The notes: generated from the letters alone by a model not told the origin. A DNA stretch of 64,000 bases from Pseudonocardia alaniniphila (GCF_022524485.1 NZ_JAKXMK010000047.1:1-64000), one strand, 5' to 3'. Positions 36,535 through 46,193 are shown, numbered from the stretch's first letter. Translations and numbers: made by a program.

Positions 36535-36562
36535 GACGACCTGGTCTAGACGACTTAGTCTA
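36535..36562. promoter_or_regulatory. Tandem operator of the TetR repressor
   Basis: GACGACCTGGTCTA at 36535-36548 is repeated as GACGACTTAGTCTA at 36549-36562. Within this, TAGAC at 36547-36551 and GTCTA at 36558-36562 form an inverted repeat, close to the TAGACC-N4-GGTCTA box known for NemR. It lies 52 bases before the crotonase start. Confidence 0.6.
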
Positions 36563-36613
36563 ACGCTCAATACAAGGCCACGACCAGCGCAAACGTCCGA
36601 AGGAAAGGTACAA

Positions 36614-37408
36614 ATGGGTCACACCGAGTATCAGGCCGTGGACACCGTCGCGGTCGTCACGATGAGCAGCCCACCAGCAAGCCTGTTCAACGAGGAGTTG
36701 TCCGATAGCCTCCTGGCCGACGTCGAGCGCGCCTCCGACGAGGGCAAGCGTGCGCTGATTCTCCAGGCCGATGGCGCCGTATTCTCCGGCGGCGCAGACG
36801 TTTCCATGTTCCGGGCCCGCACGATCAGCGGCGCGCGCGAACTGATCGGCCGGTCCATGCCATTGATCGCCGCGATCGAGGACGCCCCGTTCCCCGTCAT
36901 CGCGGCAGTGCACGGCCTGTGCCTGGCCGCCGGGCTGGAACTCGCGCTCGCCTGCGACCTGATCGTCGCCGAGGAGTCCGCTCGCTTCGCCCAGGTCGAA
37001 GCCATGATCGGGGCGACGACGTTCCTCGGCGGGGTCTACCGGCTGGCAGAGCGCTGCGGACCGGCCCGCGCCCGGGAGATCACCTTCGGGGCCGAGCAGT
37101 ACACCGCCGCCACGTTCGAGCGCTGGAACATCATCAACCGGGTCGTCCCCGACGGTGAGCTGCGGGAACACGCGCTCGGCTGGGCACAGCGCCTGGCGAA
37201 GGGACCGACGGCCGCGCACGCGGTCACCAAGCGACTCGTCCGGTACGGGCTCGCGCACGGGCCCCGGGAGGCCGACCGCTACCTGCTCGATGCCGCGACG
37301 CCGTTGTTCGAGAGCCACGACATGCAGCACGCCGTCGGCGAGCTTCTCTCGCAGGGCGCCCGGAAGTTCCGGGCGAACCACGACCAGTTGGTCTTCGAGA
37401 ACCGCTGA
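36614..37408 (+). CDS. Enoyl-CoA hydratase/isomerase (crotonase) family protein
   Basis: 264 residues. ADGAVFSGGADVSMFR near 55-70 is the CoA-binding oxyanion segment, and AAVHGLCLAAGLELALACDL near 97-116 is the crotonase signature. The residues usually acting as general acids (two glutamates) are not both obvious: EAMIGATTFLGG carries Glu in the first helix. It may hydrate, isomerise or cleave an acyl-CoA. AGGAAAGG precedes the ATG at 36614. The acyl-CoA ligase gene follows with a two-base gap. Confidence 0.87.
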   Translation: MGHTEYQAVDTVAVVTMSSPPASLFNEELSDSLLADVERASDEGKRALILQADGAVFSGGADVSMFRARTISGARELIGRSMPLIAAIEDAPFPVIAAVHGLCLAAGLELALACDLIVAEESARFAQVEAMIGATTFLGGVYRLAERCGPARAREITFGAEQYTAATFERWNIINRVVPDGELREHALGWAQRLAKGPTAAHAVTKRLVRYGLAHGPREADRYLLDAATPLFESHDMQHAVGELLSQGARKFRANHDQLVFENR

Positions 37409-37410
37409 TA

Positions 37411-39228
37411 GTGGAGACCACGTCGTCGCAGTCGATCTGCGCCTTGCTGGAACGGCAGGCACGGCAGCGTCCGCAGGCGCCGGCCGTCTCCGAACTCCAT
37501 GACGGCGAGCTGCGCACGACGACATGGGCGGACTACCACCAGTACGTCCTCGACACCGCGGCGGCGTTTCTCGACCTCGGCCTGCAGGCGCGCGAAACCG
37601 TGGCCATCCTGGCCGGCAACCGGATCGAGCATCTGGTCGCCGACCTCGCCACTGCACACTGCGGCGCCGTTTCGGTCACCCTCTACCCCACGCTGTCCGC
37701 CGAGCAGCTGGCCCACGTCGCCTCCGACGCGGAACCGCGCATCATCGTCGTCGACGGGCCTGCGTCACTCGCCAGGATCACGGAGCTTCCGTGGGTCGAG
37801 CAGAACCGGCCGGTCCTCGTCACGCTCGACGTCGACGGCGAGCCCACGCACGGCGAGCTCCACTGGCAGAAGCTGACAGCGGCCGGCGCGGGCCACCGGG
37901 AGCAGCACGACGCAACGCTGCGTTCCCGCCAGGCGGCCATCCGCGCCCACGATGCCGTCACCTACGTCTACACATCCGGTACCACGGGTCCGTCCAAAGG
38001 CGCGGTGCTGACCCACGGCAGCATGCGCTGGATGGCCGGCGCCATCGAGCGAGCCGGCCTGACCGACTACGAGTACCGGGGGATCTCCTACCTGCCGCTC
38101 GCTCACGTCGCCGAACGGCTGTGGAGCATCTACCTGCCGCTGCAGACCGGCGGACACGTGCTGTGCTGCCCTGCCCCGGAGCGGCTCGCGGAGTATCTCC
38201 ACGTGTTCCGGCCGAGCTTCTTCATGGCCGTTCCCCGCGTGTGGGAGAAGCTGCTCCAGGGCGCCGAACGACTCCTCGCCTCGCCCGCGTTCAGCTCGCG
38301 GGGCGACGAGCTCGCGCGCGACCGCGACACACTCCTGCGCGAGTGGGCGCAGCGCTACGACGACATGCCCGTTCCCGCAGCTCTCCGGATGCAGGCCGCC
38401 GAGGCCCGCGAAGGAGTCCTACGAGACGTGCGGGCGGCGCTCGGGCTCGACAGGACGCTGGTGCCCGCCAGCGGCGCGGCTCCGATCGGGGACGACGTGC
38501 GGGGCTTCTTCGCCTCCCTCGGCGTCGAGATCATCCAGGGATACGGGCTCACCGAGACCAGCGGCGTGGTTGCCTGCGAACGCTTGGGCACCGCTTCCCG
38601 CGGCTCCGTGGGCCTCCCCCTGCCGGGCGCCGAGATCCACATCGCCGACGACGGCGAGATCCTGGTGAGCTCACCGGGCAACACCCCCGGCTACCGCAAC
38701 CGGCCGGATGCGAATGCCGAGCTCTTCGACGCCAGGGGCTGGCTGCACACGGGCGACATCGGCCGGGTCGACGAGGCCGGGCGCCTGCACATCACGGACC
38801 GCAAGAAGGACATCATCATCACCGCGGCAGGCAAGAACATCTCCCCGACGGCGATCGAGTTCCGGGTGGCGGGGCAGTCGTTCATCGACCAGGTGCTCAC
38901 CTTCGGTGACACACGGCCATACGTCGTCGCACTGCTCACCGCCCCACCGGAAAACCTGCTGGAGTTCGCCCGGGACCAGGGCATTTCCGGTACCGACCCG
39001 GACGAGCTCGTCCATCATCCGGCCGTGCTCGCAAAGGCCCAGCGCGTCGTGGACGAGGCCAACAGCCACCTGTCCCGGCCCGAACAGATCAAGCGGTTCC
39101 GGTTGCTCGCAACGACGTGGACCGTTGAATCGGGCGAACTGACCCCCACGTTCAAACTCCGGCGAGCAGTCATCCACCGCCGGCACGCCGACGATCTCGC
39201 GGCCCTGTACGCCCAGCGCGACCAGTAG
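37411..39228 (+). CDS. AMP-forming long-chain acyl-CoA synthetase (FadD15-like)
   Basis: 605 residues. The P-loop is YTSGTTGPSKGAV near 188-200, GYGLTETSGV is the TE adenylate motif, GWLHTGDIGRVDEAGRLHIT holds the ribose-binding Asp, and DRKKDIIITAAGKNISP is the hinge. It activates a carboxylic acid to acyl-CoA via acyl-AMP. The GTG is two bases after the crotonase stop, so the pair is one operon under the TetR switch. The next open gene, the SDR at 39447, has its own upstream repeat. Confidence 0.9.
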   Translation: METTSSQSICALLERQARQRPQAPAVSELHDGELRTTTWADYHQYVLDTAAAFLDLGLQARETVAILAGNRIEHLVADLATAHCGAVSVTLYPTLSAEQLAHVASDAEPRIIVVDGPASLARITELPWVEQNRPVLVTLDVDGEPTHGELHWQKLTAAGAGHREQHDATLRSRQAAIRAHDAVTYVYTSGTTGPSKGAVLTHGSMRWMAGAIERAGLTDYEYRGISYLPLAHVAERLWSIYLPLQTGGHVLCCPAPERLAEYLHVFRPSFFMAVPRVWEKLLQGAERLLASPAFSSRGDELARDRDTLLREWAQRYDDMPVPAALRMQAAEAREGVLRDVRAALGLDRTLVPASGAAPIGDDVRGFFASLGVEIIQGYGLTETSGVVACERLGTASRGSVGLPLPGAEIHIADDGEILVSSPGNTPGYRNRPDANAELFDARGWLHTGDIGRVDEAGRLHITDRKKDIIITAAGKNISPTAIEFRVAGQSFIDQVLTFGDTRPYVVALLTAPPENLLEFARDQGISGTDPDELVHHPAVLAKAQRVVDEANSHLSRPEQIKRFRLLATTWTVESGELTPTFKLRRAVIHRRHADDLAALYAQRDQ

Positions 39229-39346
39229 TGAGCGCTGACCTGTCATCCGGCCTCCACTGCCCGCGACATGAGCGGGAGCAACTCTCTGCGGCACCGATCG
39301 TGGCGTCGAATTTCACATACCGCTGCAGATCACGACCAGCTGACCT

Positions 39347-39373
39347 AAGGTGGTTTCAGTTTACTACCACTTT
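39347..39373. promoter_or_regulatory. Inverted repeat upstream of the second SDR
   Basis: AAGGTGGT at 39347-39354 and ACCACTTT at 39366-39373 pair at seven of eight positions across 11 bases, in an AT-rich patch about 75 bases before the SDR start. It is a candidate operator that would separate this unit from the acyl-CoA ligase operon. Confidence 0.45.
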
Positions 39374-39446
39374 GGTCCGCGCTACGGGCCGGGGGAACCG
39401 AGCGCTCTGGGCGAATGGCGGAAGACCTCGGGAAGGAGTGCCACGA

Positions 39447-40190
39447 TTGTCACGAGTCGCCGTGGTGACGGGAGCAGGCCGCGGGATCGGGAGGGCGTGC
39501 GCAACACTGCTCGCCGAGCGCGGGATGCGGACCGTGGTCAACTACCGCTCGAGCCGCGAAGAGGCCGACGCCGTCGTCGCCGCGATCGGCGCGGCCGGAG
39601 GTGAGGCGTGGGCCGCGCAGGCCGACGTCACCCTGCCCGCCGACGTGGATCGGATGTTCGCCGAGGTCCGTGACCGGTGGGGCGGGGTCGACGTGCTGGT
39701 GCACAACGCCCCCACACCGTTCGCGATGGGCTCCTTCCGCGACCTCACCTGGGAGGAGTTGGGCGGGAAGCTCGACCAGGAGATGCGTGCGGCGTTTCTC
39801 GTGACCAAGGCGGTGGTGCCGGACATGGTCGAGCGCGGCCGAGGCCGGCTGGTCTATCTGAGCACGGGCCTCTCGCGCCGTCCTCGCTCCGGGATGATCG
39901 CGCTGGGCACGGCCAAAGCCGCTCTGAACCAGTTCGTGCGCTACGTGGCCCAGGAGTTGGGCCCGCACGGCATCACGGCCAACGTCGTGGCGCCCGCGAC
40001 CGTCGAGGAGACCTGGTCGGAGGAGAAGCTCGACCCGGCACTGCTGGCACAGATGGCGGCGGCCACGCCACTCGGTCGCCTCGCCCGCCCGGCCGATGTC
40101 GCCCGCACGGTGGCCTTCTTCGCGGGTGACGAAGCCGATTTCACCACGGGAAGCTACGCACCGGTCAACGGTGGTCTCGCAATGGACTGA
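39447..40190 (+). CDS. SDR-family protein with Leu in place of the catalytic Tyr
   Basis: About 247 residues. TGAGRGIGRACATLL near 8-22 is the NAD(P) motif and VLVHNAPTP replaces the usual NNAG segment. The active-site helix reads MIALGTAKAALNQF: Lys157 is kept but the tyrosine position is Leu153. The C terminus ends FTTGSYAPVNGGLAMD, as in fatty-acyl SDRs. Dehydrogenase activity is therefore doubtful, though another residue could serve. TTG at 39447 follows AAGGAG by eight bases. The next gene starts 15 bases after its stop. Confidence 0.8.
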   Translation: MSRVAVVTGAGRGIGRACATLLAERGMRTVVNYRSSREEADAVVAAIGAAGGEAWAAQADVTLPADVDRMFAEVRDRWGGVDVLVHNAPTPFAMGSFRDLTWEELGGKLDQEMRAAFLVTKAVVPDMVERGRGRLVYLSTGLSRRPRSGMIALGTAKAALNQFVRYVAQELGPHGITANVVAPATVEETWSEEKLDPALLAQMAAATPLGRLARPADVARTVAFFAGDEADFTTGSYAPVNGGLAMD

Positions 40191-40204
40191 AAAGGGATGA
40201 TGCA

Positions 40205-41089
40205 TTGGAAATGCTCGATCTTGCTTACGTCGGACGTGGCATACACGAGGAGCTGGTCGCGTACATCGCGGACCAGGAGGGCTATTTCGAGGACGAAGGC
40301 GTACGCGTCGCGCTGCGCGACGGGGTCGCCTGGAAGACCGAGCGGCTGCGTCGCGGCGCGACGATCGGGTTGGGCCGGTCGATGCTGTCGCGGCTCACCG
40401 ACGACATCCCGCGGACCGGGCTGAGTGTCAGCACCCACCGGCCGCTGTTCTGGTTCGTCGGCCGCGCCGGGCTGGAGTCACTGCAGGACCTGAAAGGTCG
40501 CAAGCTGGCCGTGCACGCTCCGGAGACCGCCCCCGGATGTTTCGCACGGATCGTGCTGCGCCGGGCCGGACTCGACCCGGACCGTGACCTCGAATGTCAG
40601 TACCGCACGCCCGGTGACTACGGGATGCACCTGCGCAGTCTGCGCGCCGGTGAGATCGACGCCGCGCTGATCGGCAGCACGATGGCTCCCGAACAGGTGG
40701 CAGAGCAGGAGGGATGGCGGGTGCTCGCCTGGGTGGGCGACCACTTCCAGATCCCGACCGTGGGAGTGATGGTCGACCCGACCTACATCCCGCTCGACAG
40801 CCCGGCGCTGCACGCGATGGTCCGCGCCAGCCGGCGCGCCCTGCACACCATCCAGGACCGGCCCGAGACCGTGGTCGACCACGTGCGGAGCTTCATGGGC
40901 CGCCACACCGACGACGAGATCCGCGCACACCTCGACCGATTCGTGATCCCGCACTTCACCCACGACGGCCAGGCCGACCTCGAGATCGGGGACGCCGCGA
41001 TCACAGCCGTCGCCGCGGAACTCGGCGTCCCCGCGACATTCCGGGCTGCCGACGTCTACCGCACCGATCTCGTCCCCGCCGACCGATAG
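40205..41089 (+). CDS. Periplasmic-binding-like protein of the NMT1/THI5 type without a signal peptide
   Basis: 294 residues with the type II periplasmic-binding fold of the NMT1/SsuA group: LAYVGRGIHEELVAYIADQE, GYFEDEGVRVAL, LQDLKGRKLAVHAPETAPGC. No signal peptide or lipobox is present, so it should act in the cytoplasm, as a thiamine-precursor-type enzyme or a dihydroxyphthalate-decarboxylase relative might; no transporter genes flank it. TTG at 40205 (AAGGGA seven bases upstream) or ATG at 40211 could be used. It follows the atypical SDR closely and probably shares its transcript. Confidence 0.7.
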   Translation: MEMLDLAYVGRGIHEELVAYIADQEGYFEDEGVRVALRDGVAWKTERLRRGATIGLGRSMLSRLTDDIPRTGLSVSTHRPLFWFVGRAGLESLQDLKGRKLAVHAPETAPGCFARIVLRRAGLDPDRDLECQYRTPGDYGMHLRSLRAGEIDAALIGSTMAPEQVAEQEGWRVLAWVGDHFQIPTVGVMVDPTYIPLDSPALHAMVRASRRALHTIQDRPETVVDHVRSFMGRHTDDEIRAHLDRFVIPHFTHDGQADLEIGDAAITAVAAELGVPATFRAADVYRTDLVPADR

Positions 41090-41471
41090 AATTGCGTCCG
41101 GCCTCATACGAGCTGTCGACATTCGACGGGCTGGACTTCTGCCATGGCCAGCGGCCGGTGATCTCCAGCTCCAACGAGAAGCTCAGGAACGTACGGATGA
41201 GGACGATTCCACCCAGCACCGCCACGCTGTTGAGGCTGGGCAGGATCGCCACGGTACGGACGATGTCGGCGGCCACGAGTAGTTCCAGTCCCAGGAGGAC
41301 GGTCCGGGCGAGCATTCGCCGGAACTGGCGGTAGACGTCGCCCCCGGCCCTGCGCTGCGCCAGGCGAATGACCGCAACGACAACCGCGATCGCAGCACCG
41401 ACGGCGATGATCGCGACGCCGGCGGCGTCGATGACCATCCCGATCTTCTCGATCACGTCATCGAAGAGCAT
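41001..41471 (-). CDS. DUF1622 membrane protein
   Basis: 156 residues. Residues 1-110 match the DUF1622 pattern: a first helix (GVAIIAVGAAIAVVVAVIRL), RQFRRMLARTVLLGLELLVA, ADIVRTVAILPSLNSVAVLG and IRTFLSFSLELEITGRWPW. Relatives usually end soon after the RWPW segment; this one carries an extra 40 Arg-rich residues that arise from the antisense overlap with the 3' end of the preceding gene (41001-41089). Function unknown. Confidence 0.78.
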   Translation of the reverse strand: MLFDDVIEKIGMVIDAAGVAIIAVGAAIAVVVAVIRLAQRRAGGDVYRQFRRMLARTVLLGLELLVAADIVRTVAILPSLNSVAVLGGIVLIRTFLSFSLELEITGRWPWQKSSPSNVDSSYEAGRNSIGRRGRDRCGRRRQPGMSRGRRVPRRRL

Positions 41472-41830
41472 TTCGCCCCGTCCCTGTGTTCCGGTGACTC
41501 CTCTCTACAGCATCCATCGCCGCATCGGATCCGGATTCACCGAGCAGGCCAAACTGCGCAACAACCGTGGAAAGCCGTATACCGACGCTGCTGTTGCTTA
41601 TTCAGGCGCGGACTCGGCCCATGGTGTCACCTGTTGCGGACCCCGGAGGTCACCGCGCGGCGGACGTCATCCGACCATGGAACGGCCGGCTCCGTTCGGC
41701 CAACTCGTCCGGTTCACCCGCCAGAAGCCTTGTGCCGGAAATTTGACGTCCGAAAATCAGGCGCGATACCTTTTCGGTGCTCAGGAGGCCGTGACGACCG
41801 CCTCCAACGGATCCGAGAGTGGAGATCCTC
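41472..41830. other. Divergent spacer between the DUF1622 and amidohydrolase genes
   Basis: About 360 bases without a plausible gene. TTGACG at 41743-41748 could be a -35 element for the amidohydrolase, but no good -10 is placed for it. Confidence 0.4.
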
Positions 41831-43471
41831 ATGCCCGATCGTTCCGCCTACCTGAAGCCGGGCGCCGACATGGTGATCCGCGCAGGGGCTGTGCACACGC
41901 TCGTCACCGGCCAGGAGGCGCAGCGTGCGGTCGCTGTCCGCGGCGACCGGATCGTCGCTGTGTCGGCGGACCGTCACGGCCTGGACGACCGGATCACGCC
42001 CGGCACCACCGTCATCGACGAGCCGACCGCAACCGTGCTCCCGAGCTTCGACGACACGCACACCCACCTCATCTTCGCCGCGCACGGCGCGCACGACGTC
42101 CCCGTCCATCGCGCCAAGGACATCGCCGAGTTCCTCGACCTGATCCGAGAGCGAGCGGCGATCACCCCGGACGGCGAGTGGATCCGCACCACCACCAACT
42201 GGCAGGAGCTCAACCTCGCCGAACGCCGGATGCCGACGGCGACAGAACTGGACACCGCGACGGACCGGCATCCGATCCTCGTCAAGCGCGGTGGCCACAA
42301 CGACGTCGTCAACTCATTCGCATTGCGACTGGCCGGCATCACCGAAGACACGCCCCTGCCGCCAGGGGGTCTGATCGGCCGCAACACCGACGGCACGCTC
42401 AACGGCAGGCTGGTTGACACCGCCATCCATCTGGTCGAGCACCTTCTTCCACCGGCCGACGACCAGCGCCGTATCTCCGGCCTGGACCTGGCCTCGCACG
42501 ACTACGCTCGCACCGGGATCGGCACCGTCCGGGACTGCGCCGTACCGCTGCCGGATCTCGACCTCCTCCAGCGCACGCTCGACGCCGGCCGACTCGGCAC
42601 CCGCGTCCGAGCCCTGGTGTCGGCGATGGGTACGGCCGACCCGTCGGATGTCGACGGGCTCCTCGACGGAATGGAGCCGTGGCGCTACCGACACGATCCC
42701 TGGCTGCGCGTCTGGGGAATGAAGTTCATGCTGGACGGCGGGCTCGAGGGCGGCGCGACCGAAGAACCCTACGTCGGGCACGACGACTTCTGCGGCCTGT
42801 TGCTGTGGGAACCGGACGCGCTGACCGAAGCCATCGAGCGCGTTGTGCGGCGAGGGTGGCGAGTCGGCACGCATGCCTTCGGCGACCGCGCGGTGCGCAT
42901 CCTGCTCGACACCTACGAGAACGTCCTCGAACGCAATCCGGGGCTCCCACCGCACTCGCTCGTCATCGAACACGGCGGTCTGGCCGGCCCTGAACAACGC
43001 GCACGAGCGATCGCGCTCGGCATCCCCGTCACGATCCAGCAGCCGCTGTTGCACGACACCGCCGAGGTCGGGATCAGCCACTGGGGACAGGAGCGCGTCG
43101 GGAACCTGTTCCCGGCCCGCGAGTGGATCGACGAGGGCGCCTTCGTCACGGCCGGGTCGGACTTCCCGGTCGGCCCGTTCGGTGCCATGCCATCGGTGTG
43201 GGGCATGGTCACCAGGCAGACGGTGGTGGGAGTACAGGGACGGGAGCACGCGATCAGCCGCGACGAGGCGATCGCGCTCCACACGACCGACGCCGCCCGA
43301 TTGGTGGGCGAGGGCGACCTGCGCGGCCGTCTCACCCCGGGCAGGCTCGCCGACCTCACGCTCTGGCCCACGGATCCGCGAAACTGCTCGATCTCGGAAC
43401 TACGCGACCTCACACCGAGTCTCACCGTCGTCGGTGGTCGCACGACTCACGACGCGGCGCTCGCGAGCTAG
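41831..43471 (+). CDS. YtcJ-like metal-dependent amidohydrolase
   Basis: About 546 residues of the amidohydrolase-3 family. FDDTHTHLIFA near 74-84 is the HxH metal motif, KFMLDGGLEGGATEEPY and RVGTHAFGDRAVRILLDTYE hold later active-site residues, and VTAGSDFPVGPF carries the catalytic Asp. Such enzymes hydrolyse exocyclic amides or related bonds with a metal centre; substrates are mostly unknown. GGAG precedes the ATG at 41831 by six bases. The LuxR ATPase follows on the same strand. Confidence 0.87.
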   Translation: MPDRSAYLKPGADMVIRAGAVHTLVTGQEAQRAVAVRGDRIVAVSADRHGLDDRITPGTTVIDEPTATVLPSFDDTHTHLIFAAHGAHDVPVHRAKDIAEFLDLIRERAAITPDGEWIRTTTNWQELNLAERRMPTATELDTATDRHPILVKRGGHNDVVNSFALRLAGITEDTPLPPGGLIGRNTDGTLNGRLVDTAIHLVEHLLPPADDQRRISGLDLASHDYARTGIGTVRDCAVPLPDLDLLQRTLDAGRLGTRVRALVSAMGTADPSDVDGLLDGMEPWRYRHDPWLRVWGMKFMLDGGLEGGATEEPYVGHDDFCGLLLWEPDALTEAIERVVRRGWRVGTHAFGDRAVRILLDTYENVLERNPGLPPHSLVIEHGGLAGPEQRARAIALGIPVTIQQPLLHDTAEVGISHWGQERVGNLFPAREWIDEGAFVTAGSDFPVGPFGAMPSVWGMVTRQTVVGVQGREHAISRDEAIALHTTDAARLVGEGDLRGRLTPGRLADLTLWPTDPRNCSISELRDLTPSLTVVGGRTTHDAALAS

Positions 43472-43628
43472 CATCCGTGCACGTCGGCCACCAGGACCAT
43501 TCACGCCTTTCCTCGCATTCCCAGGCCGTGGACCTGCGGATACGGGTTCGGCGGACGCCGCAGCTGGTTCAATGGTCGGTGTGCCTCGATGCGAATCGAG
43601 CGCTGCCGCAGCCGGTCGAGGGGCGGAC

Positions 43629-46052
43629 GTGCCCGAACACCCGTCAGCCGGCCTGAGCGAGCAGCACGACGGTGCGCTGCGCTGTCGTGGCGCCGAGGGC
43701 AATCTTCCGATCGAGCTGACGAGCTTCGTCGGCCGGCACAACGAACTGGCCGAAGCCAGGAGATTGCTCGGTTCGGCGCGCTTGGTGACGCTCACCGGGA
43801 TCGGTGGGGTCGGCAAGACCAGGTTGGCGCTGCGAGCAGCTGAGAAGGTCCGGCATGCCTTTCCCGACGGTGTGTGGCTGGTCGAGCTGGGTGAGCTGTC
43901 GGACGCGTCCCTGCTGGTCGACGTCGTCGCCGGGACGCTCGGGGTGCGGGCACCTGCCGGTAGGCCACTCGAGGACGCGCTCGTCGACGTGCTCGCCGAC
44001 ACCGGGTGCCTGCTGGTCCTCGACAACTGCGAGCAGGTCGTCGAGGCCGTCGCGGCGCTGTCCGAACGCGTGCTGCGTCGGTGTCGCAGGGTGCGCATCC
44101 TGTGCACCAGCCGCGAGGAACTGCGCACCGACGGAGAGGTCCTCCTGCGCGTTCCGCCGCTGACCGTGCCTGGCGGCGCCGGTGATGCGAAGCTCACAGG
44201 CCTGTCGCAGTCCGACGCCGTCACCCTCTTCGTCGACCGCGCCACGGTCGCCGTTGCCGGGTTCACCCTCACCGACGGCAACGCGGCCACCGTGGCCGAC
44301 ATCTGCCGGCGGCTGGACGGGCTGCCGTTGGCCATCGAACTCGCCGCGGCGCGTCTGCGGACGCTGTCGCCTGCGCAGATCCTCGAGCGGCTCGCCGACC
44401 GGTTCGCGTTGCTCACGCAGAGAGGCCGCGGAGCCCCGACCCGCCAGCAGACCCTCCGGCTGTGCATGGACTGGAGCCATGACCTCTGCAGCCCTCCGGA
44501 ACAGCTCGTCTGGTCGCGCCTGTCGTACTTCGCCGGAAGCATGGACATCGACGCCATCACGGCGGTCTGCGAGGACGCGGTCGAGGCGATGTGCGAGCGG
44601 GACACCGGCGGTCCGAACGAGCTGCTCGACATCGTGACGTCGCTGGTCGAGAAGTCGATCCTCGTGCGGGAGGACTCGGGGAGCGCGCCGGTCCGGTTCC
44701 GCATGTTGGAGACCTCCCGGGAGTACGGGCGAGAGAGGTCGCGCGCCCGCGGGGACGAGCACGACGTACACGAGCGTCTCTCCCGCTGGTACGAGGACCT
44801 CGCCGTCGCGGCGCGCGATCAGTGGATCGGGCCCGGGCAGCTCGGGTGGATCGCCCGTATCGAGCGCGAGCAGTCGAACTTCCGCTACGTCCTCGACTAC
44901 TGCGCCCTCGAGAACCCGCGGCGGGGCCTGCGGACGGCGGCCGCCCTGTTCCCGTTCTGGAACTCACGCGCTCTGTTCAGTGAGGGGCGCCACTGGCTCG
45001 ATCGGCTGCTCGCGCAGGCCGGTGCAGAGGTCTCCGGCGAGGTCACCATGGCCCTGTATGCCGACATCGTGCTCACCGCGTCGCAGGGCGATCTCGACGC
45101 GGCCGATGTCCTCGTCGCCCGAGCCAGGGAGATCGCGGAGTCGAGCGGGGACCCCACGGCGCCAGGGATCGTCGCGCTGGCCGACGGGACCGCCGCGCTC
45201 TTCCGCGCCGAGTGCGGGCGTGCCCAGACGCACCTCGAGGACGCCGTCCGCGTGCTGCGCGCCGACGAGGCCCCTGACGTTCTCCGTCTGTCGGCCCTCG
45301 TCCTGCTCGCCTTCTCTCATGAACTGCAGTCAGCCGGCCACCGCGCCATCCGGTATTTCGAGGACGCCCTGGAGATCAGCCGAGCTCGCGGCGAGTCGGT
45401 GTACCGGTCCTACATCTTGTGGGGGATGGGCGTCTCGCTGTGGCGCAGTGGCCGCCGGGAGGACGCCAGGGCCCGGCTCCACCAGGGCCTGCGGATCGCG
45501 GACGACGTCGGACATTCCCTCGTCGCTGCGTCGTGCCTCGACACCCTCGCGTGGATCGCCACAGAGGAGGGGGATGCCCGGCGCGCCGCCGTTCTCCTCG
45601 GGGCCGCTGACGCGCTCAGCCGTCGCAGCGAGAGCATCACGACATTCCTGCCCGCCCTGCTGGTCCACCACCGGGACTGCGAGCAGAGCATCCAACGGAC
45701 GCTGGGGGAACGTGCGTACGCCGCGGCGTACCGGAGGGGCGCCGAGCTCGCGAGCTCCCGCGACGTGACGGCGGCGCTGGCGTCGACGGCACCGCCCTCG
45801 CCCGGGTCTGCGGCGTCCACCCCCGCTCCGGCTTCTCTGCCGACCGGCTCAGCGGACAACCCGCTGACCAGGAGGGAGTCCGAGGTCGCCGCGCTCATCG
45901 GCCGCGGACTGACCAACCGCGCCATCGCCGAGGAGTTGGTCATCTCGCAGCGCACGGTGCACGGGCACGTCGAGCACATCCTGGCCAAGCTCAACTTCTC
46001 CTCCCGCGTGCAGATCGCAGCGTGGGTGGTCACGCATCGGGCGTCGGCCTGA
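43629..46052 (+). CDS. NB-ARC/TPR regulator with a C-terminal LuxR DNA-binding domain
   Basis: About 807 residues. ELTSFVGRHNELAEARRLLG is followed by the P-loop TGIGGVGKTRLALR (Walker A at about 57-64), CLLVLDNCEQVVEAVA as Walker B, and DGLPLAIELAAARLRTLSP, which is the GLPLA of AfsR/NB-ARC ATPases. A TPR-rich middle follows and the end is a LuxR helix-turn-helix (TRRESEVAALIGRGLTNRAI, QRTVHGHVEHILAKL). The start is uncertain: GTG at 43629 follows GAGGGG by five bases; an in-frame ATG lies at 43572. It sits just upstream of the micro-ORF region and its promoter-like TACCC repeats, a plausible target. Confidence 0.85.
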   Translation: MPEHPSAGLSEQHDGALRCRGAEGNLPIELTSFVGRHNELAEARRLLGSARLVTLTGIGGVGKTRLALRAAEKVRHAFPDGVWLVELGELSDASLLVDVVAGTLGVRAPAGRPLEDALVDVLADTGCLLVLDNCEQVVEAVAALSERVLRRCRRVRILCTSREELRTDGEVLLRVPPLTVPGGAGDAKLTGLSQSDAVTLFVDRATVAVAGFTLTDGNAATVADICRRLDGLPLAIELAAARLRTLSPAQILERLADRFALLTQRGRGAPTRQQTLRLCMDWSHDLCSPPEQLVWSRLSYFAGSMDIDAITAVCEDAVEAMCERDTGGPNELLDIVTSLVEKSILVREDSGSAPVRFRMLETSREYGRERSRARGDEHDVHERLSRWYEDLAVAARDQWIGPGQLGWIARIEREQSNFRYVLDYCALENPRRGLRTAAALFPFWNSRALFSEGRHWLDRLLAQAGAEVSGEVTMALYADIVLTASQGDLDAADVLVARAREIAESSGDPTAPGIVALADGTAALFRAECGRAQTHLEDAVRVLRADEAPDVLRLSALVLLAFSHELQSAGHRAIRYFEDALEISRARGESVYRSYILWGMGVSLWRSGRREDARARLHQGLRIADDVGHSLVAASCLDTLAWIATEEGDARRAAVLLGAADALSRRSESITTFLPALLVHHRDCEQSIQRTLGERAYAAAYRRGAELASSRDVTAALASTAPPSPGSAASTPAPASLPTGSADNPLTRRESEVAALIGRGLTNRAIAEELVISQRTVHGHVEHILAKLNFSSRVQIAAWVVTHRASA

Positions 46053-46139
46053 CGCGATCCGGTCGGAGCACGCCTTCGCCAGAGAGCAGTACGTCCTGGG
46101 GGACGCCACGCACGGCGACTGCGCGTCAAGGGGTAGGCA

Positions 46140-46193
46140 TACCCATTTCCCTTCGGCGCGTATACCCGTTTCACGGTTGGCGCCCTGTTACCC
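46140..46193 (+). repeat. Three spaced TACCC(A/G)T repeats upstream of the micro-ORF
   Basis: TACCC begins at 46140, 46163 and 46189, with similar flanks: CATACCCATTTCC, TATACCCGTTTCA, GTTACCCATAGCC. The 23- and 26-base spacing places them on roughly the same face of the helix. They lie between the LuxR ATPase gene and the micro-ORF and may be activator sites. Confidence 0.45.
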
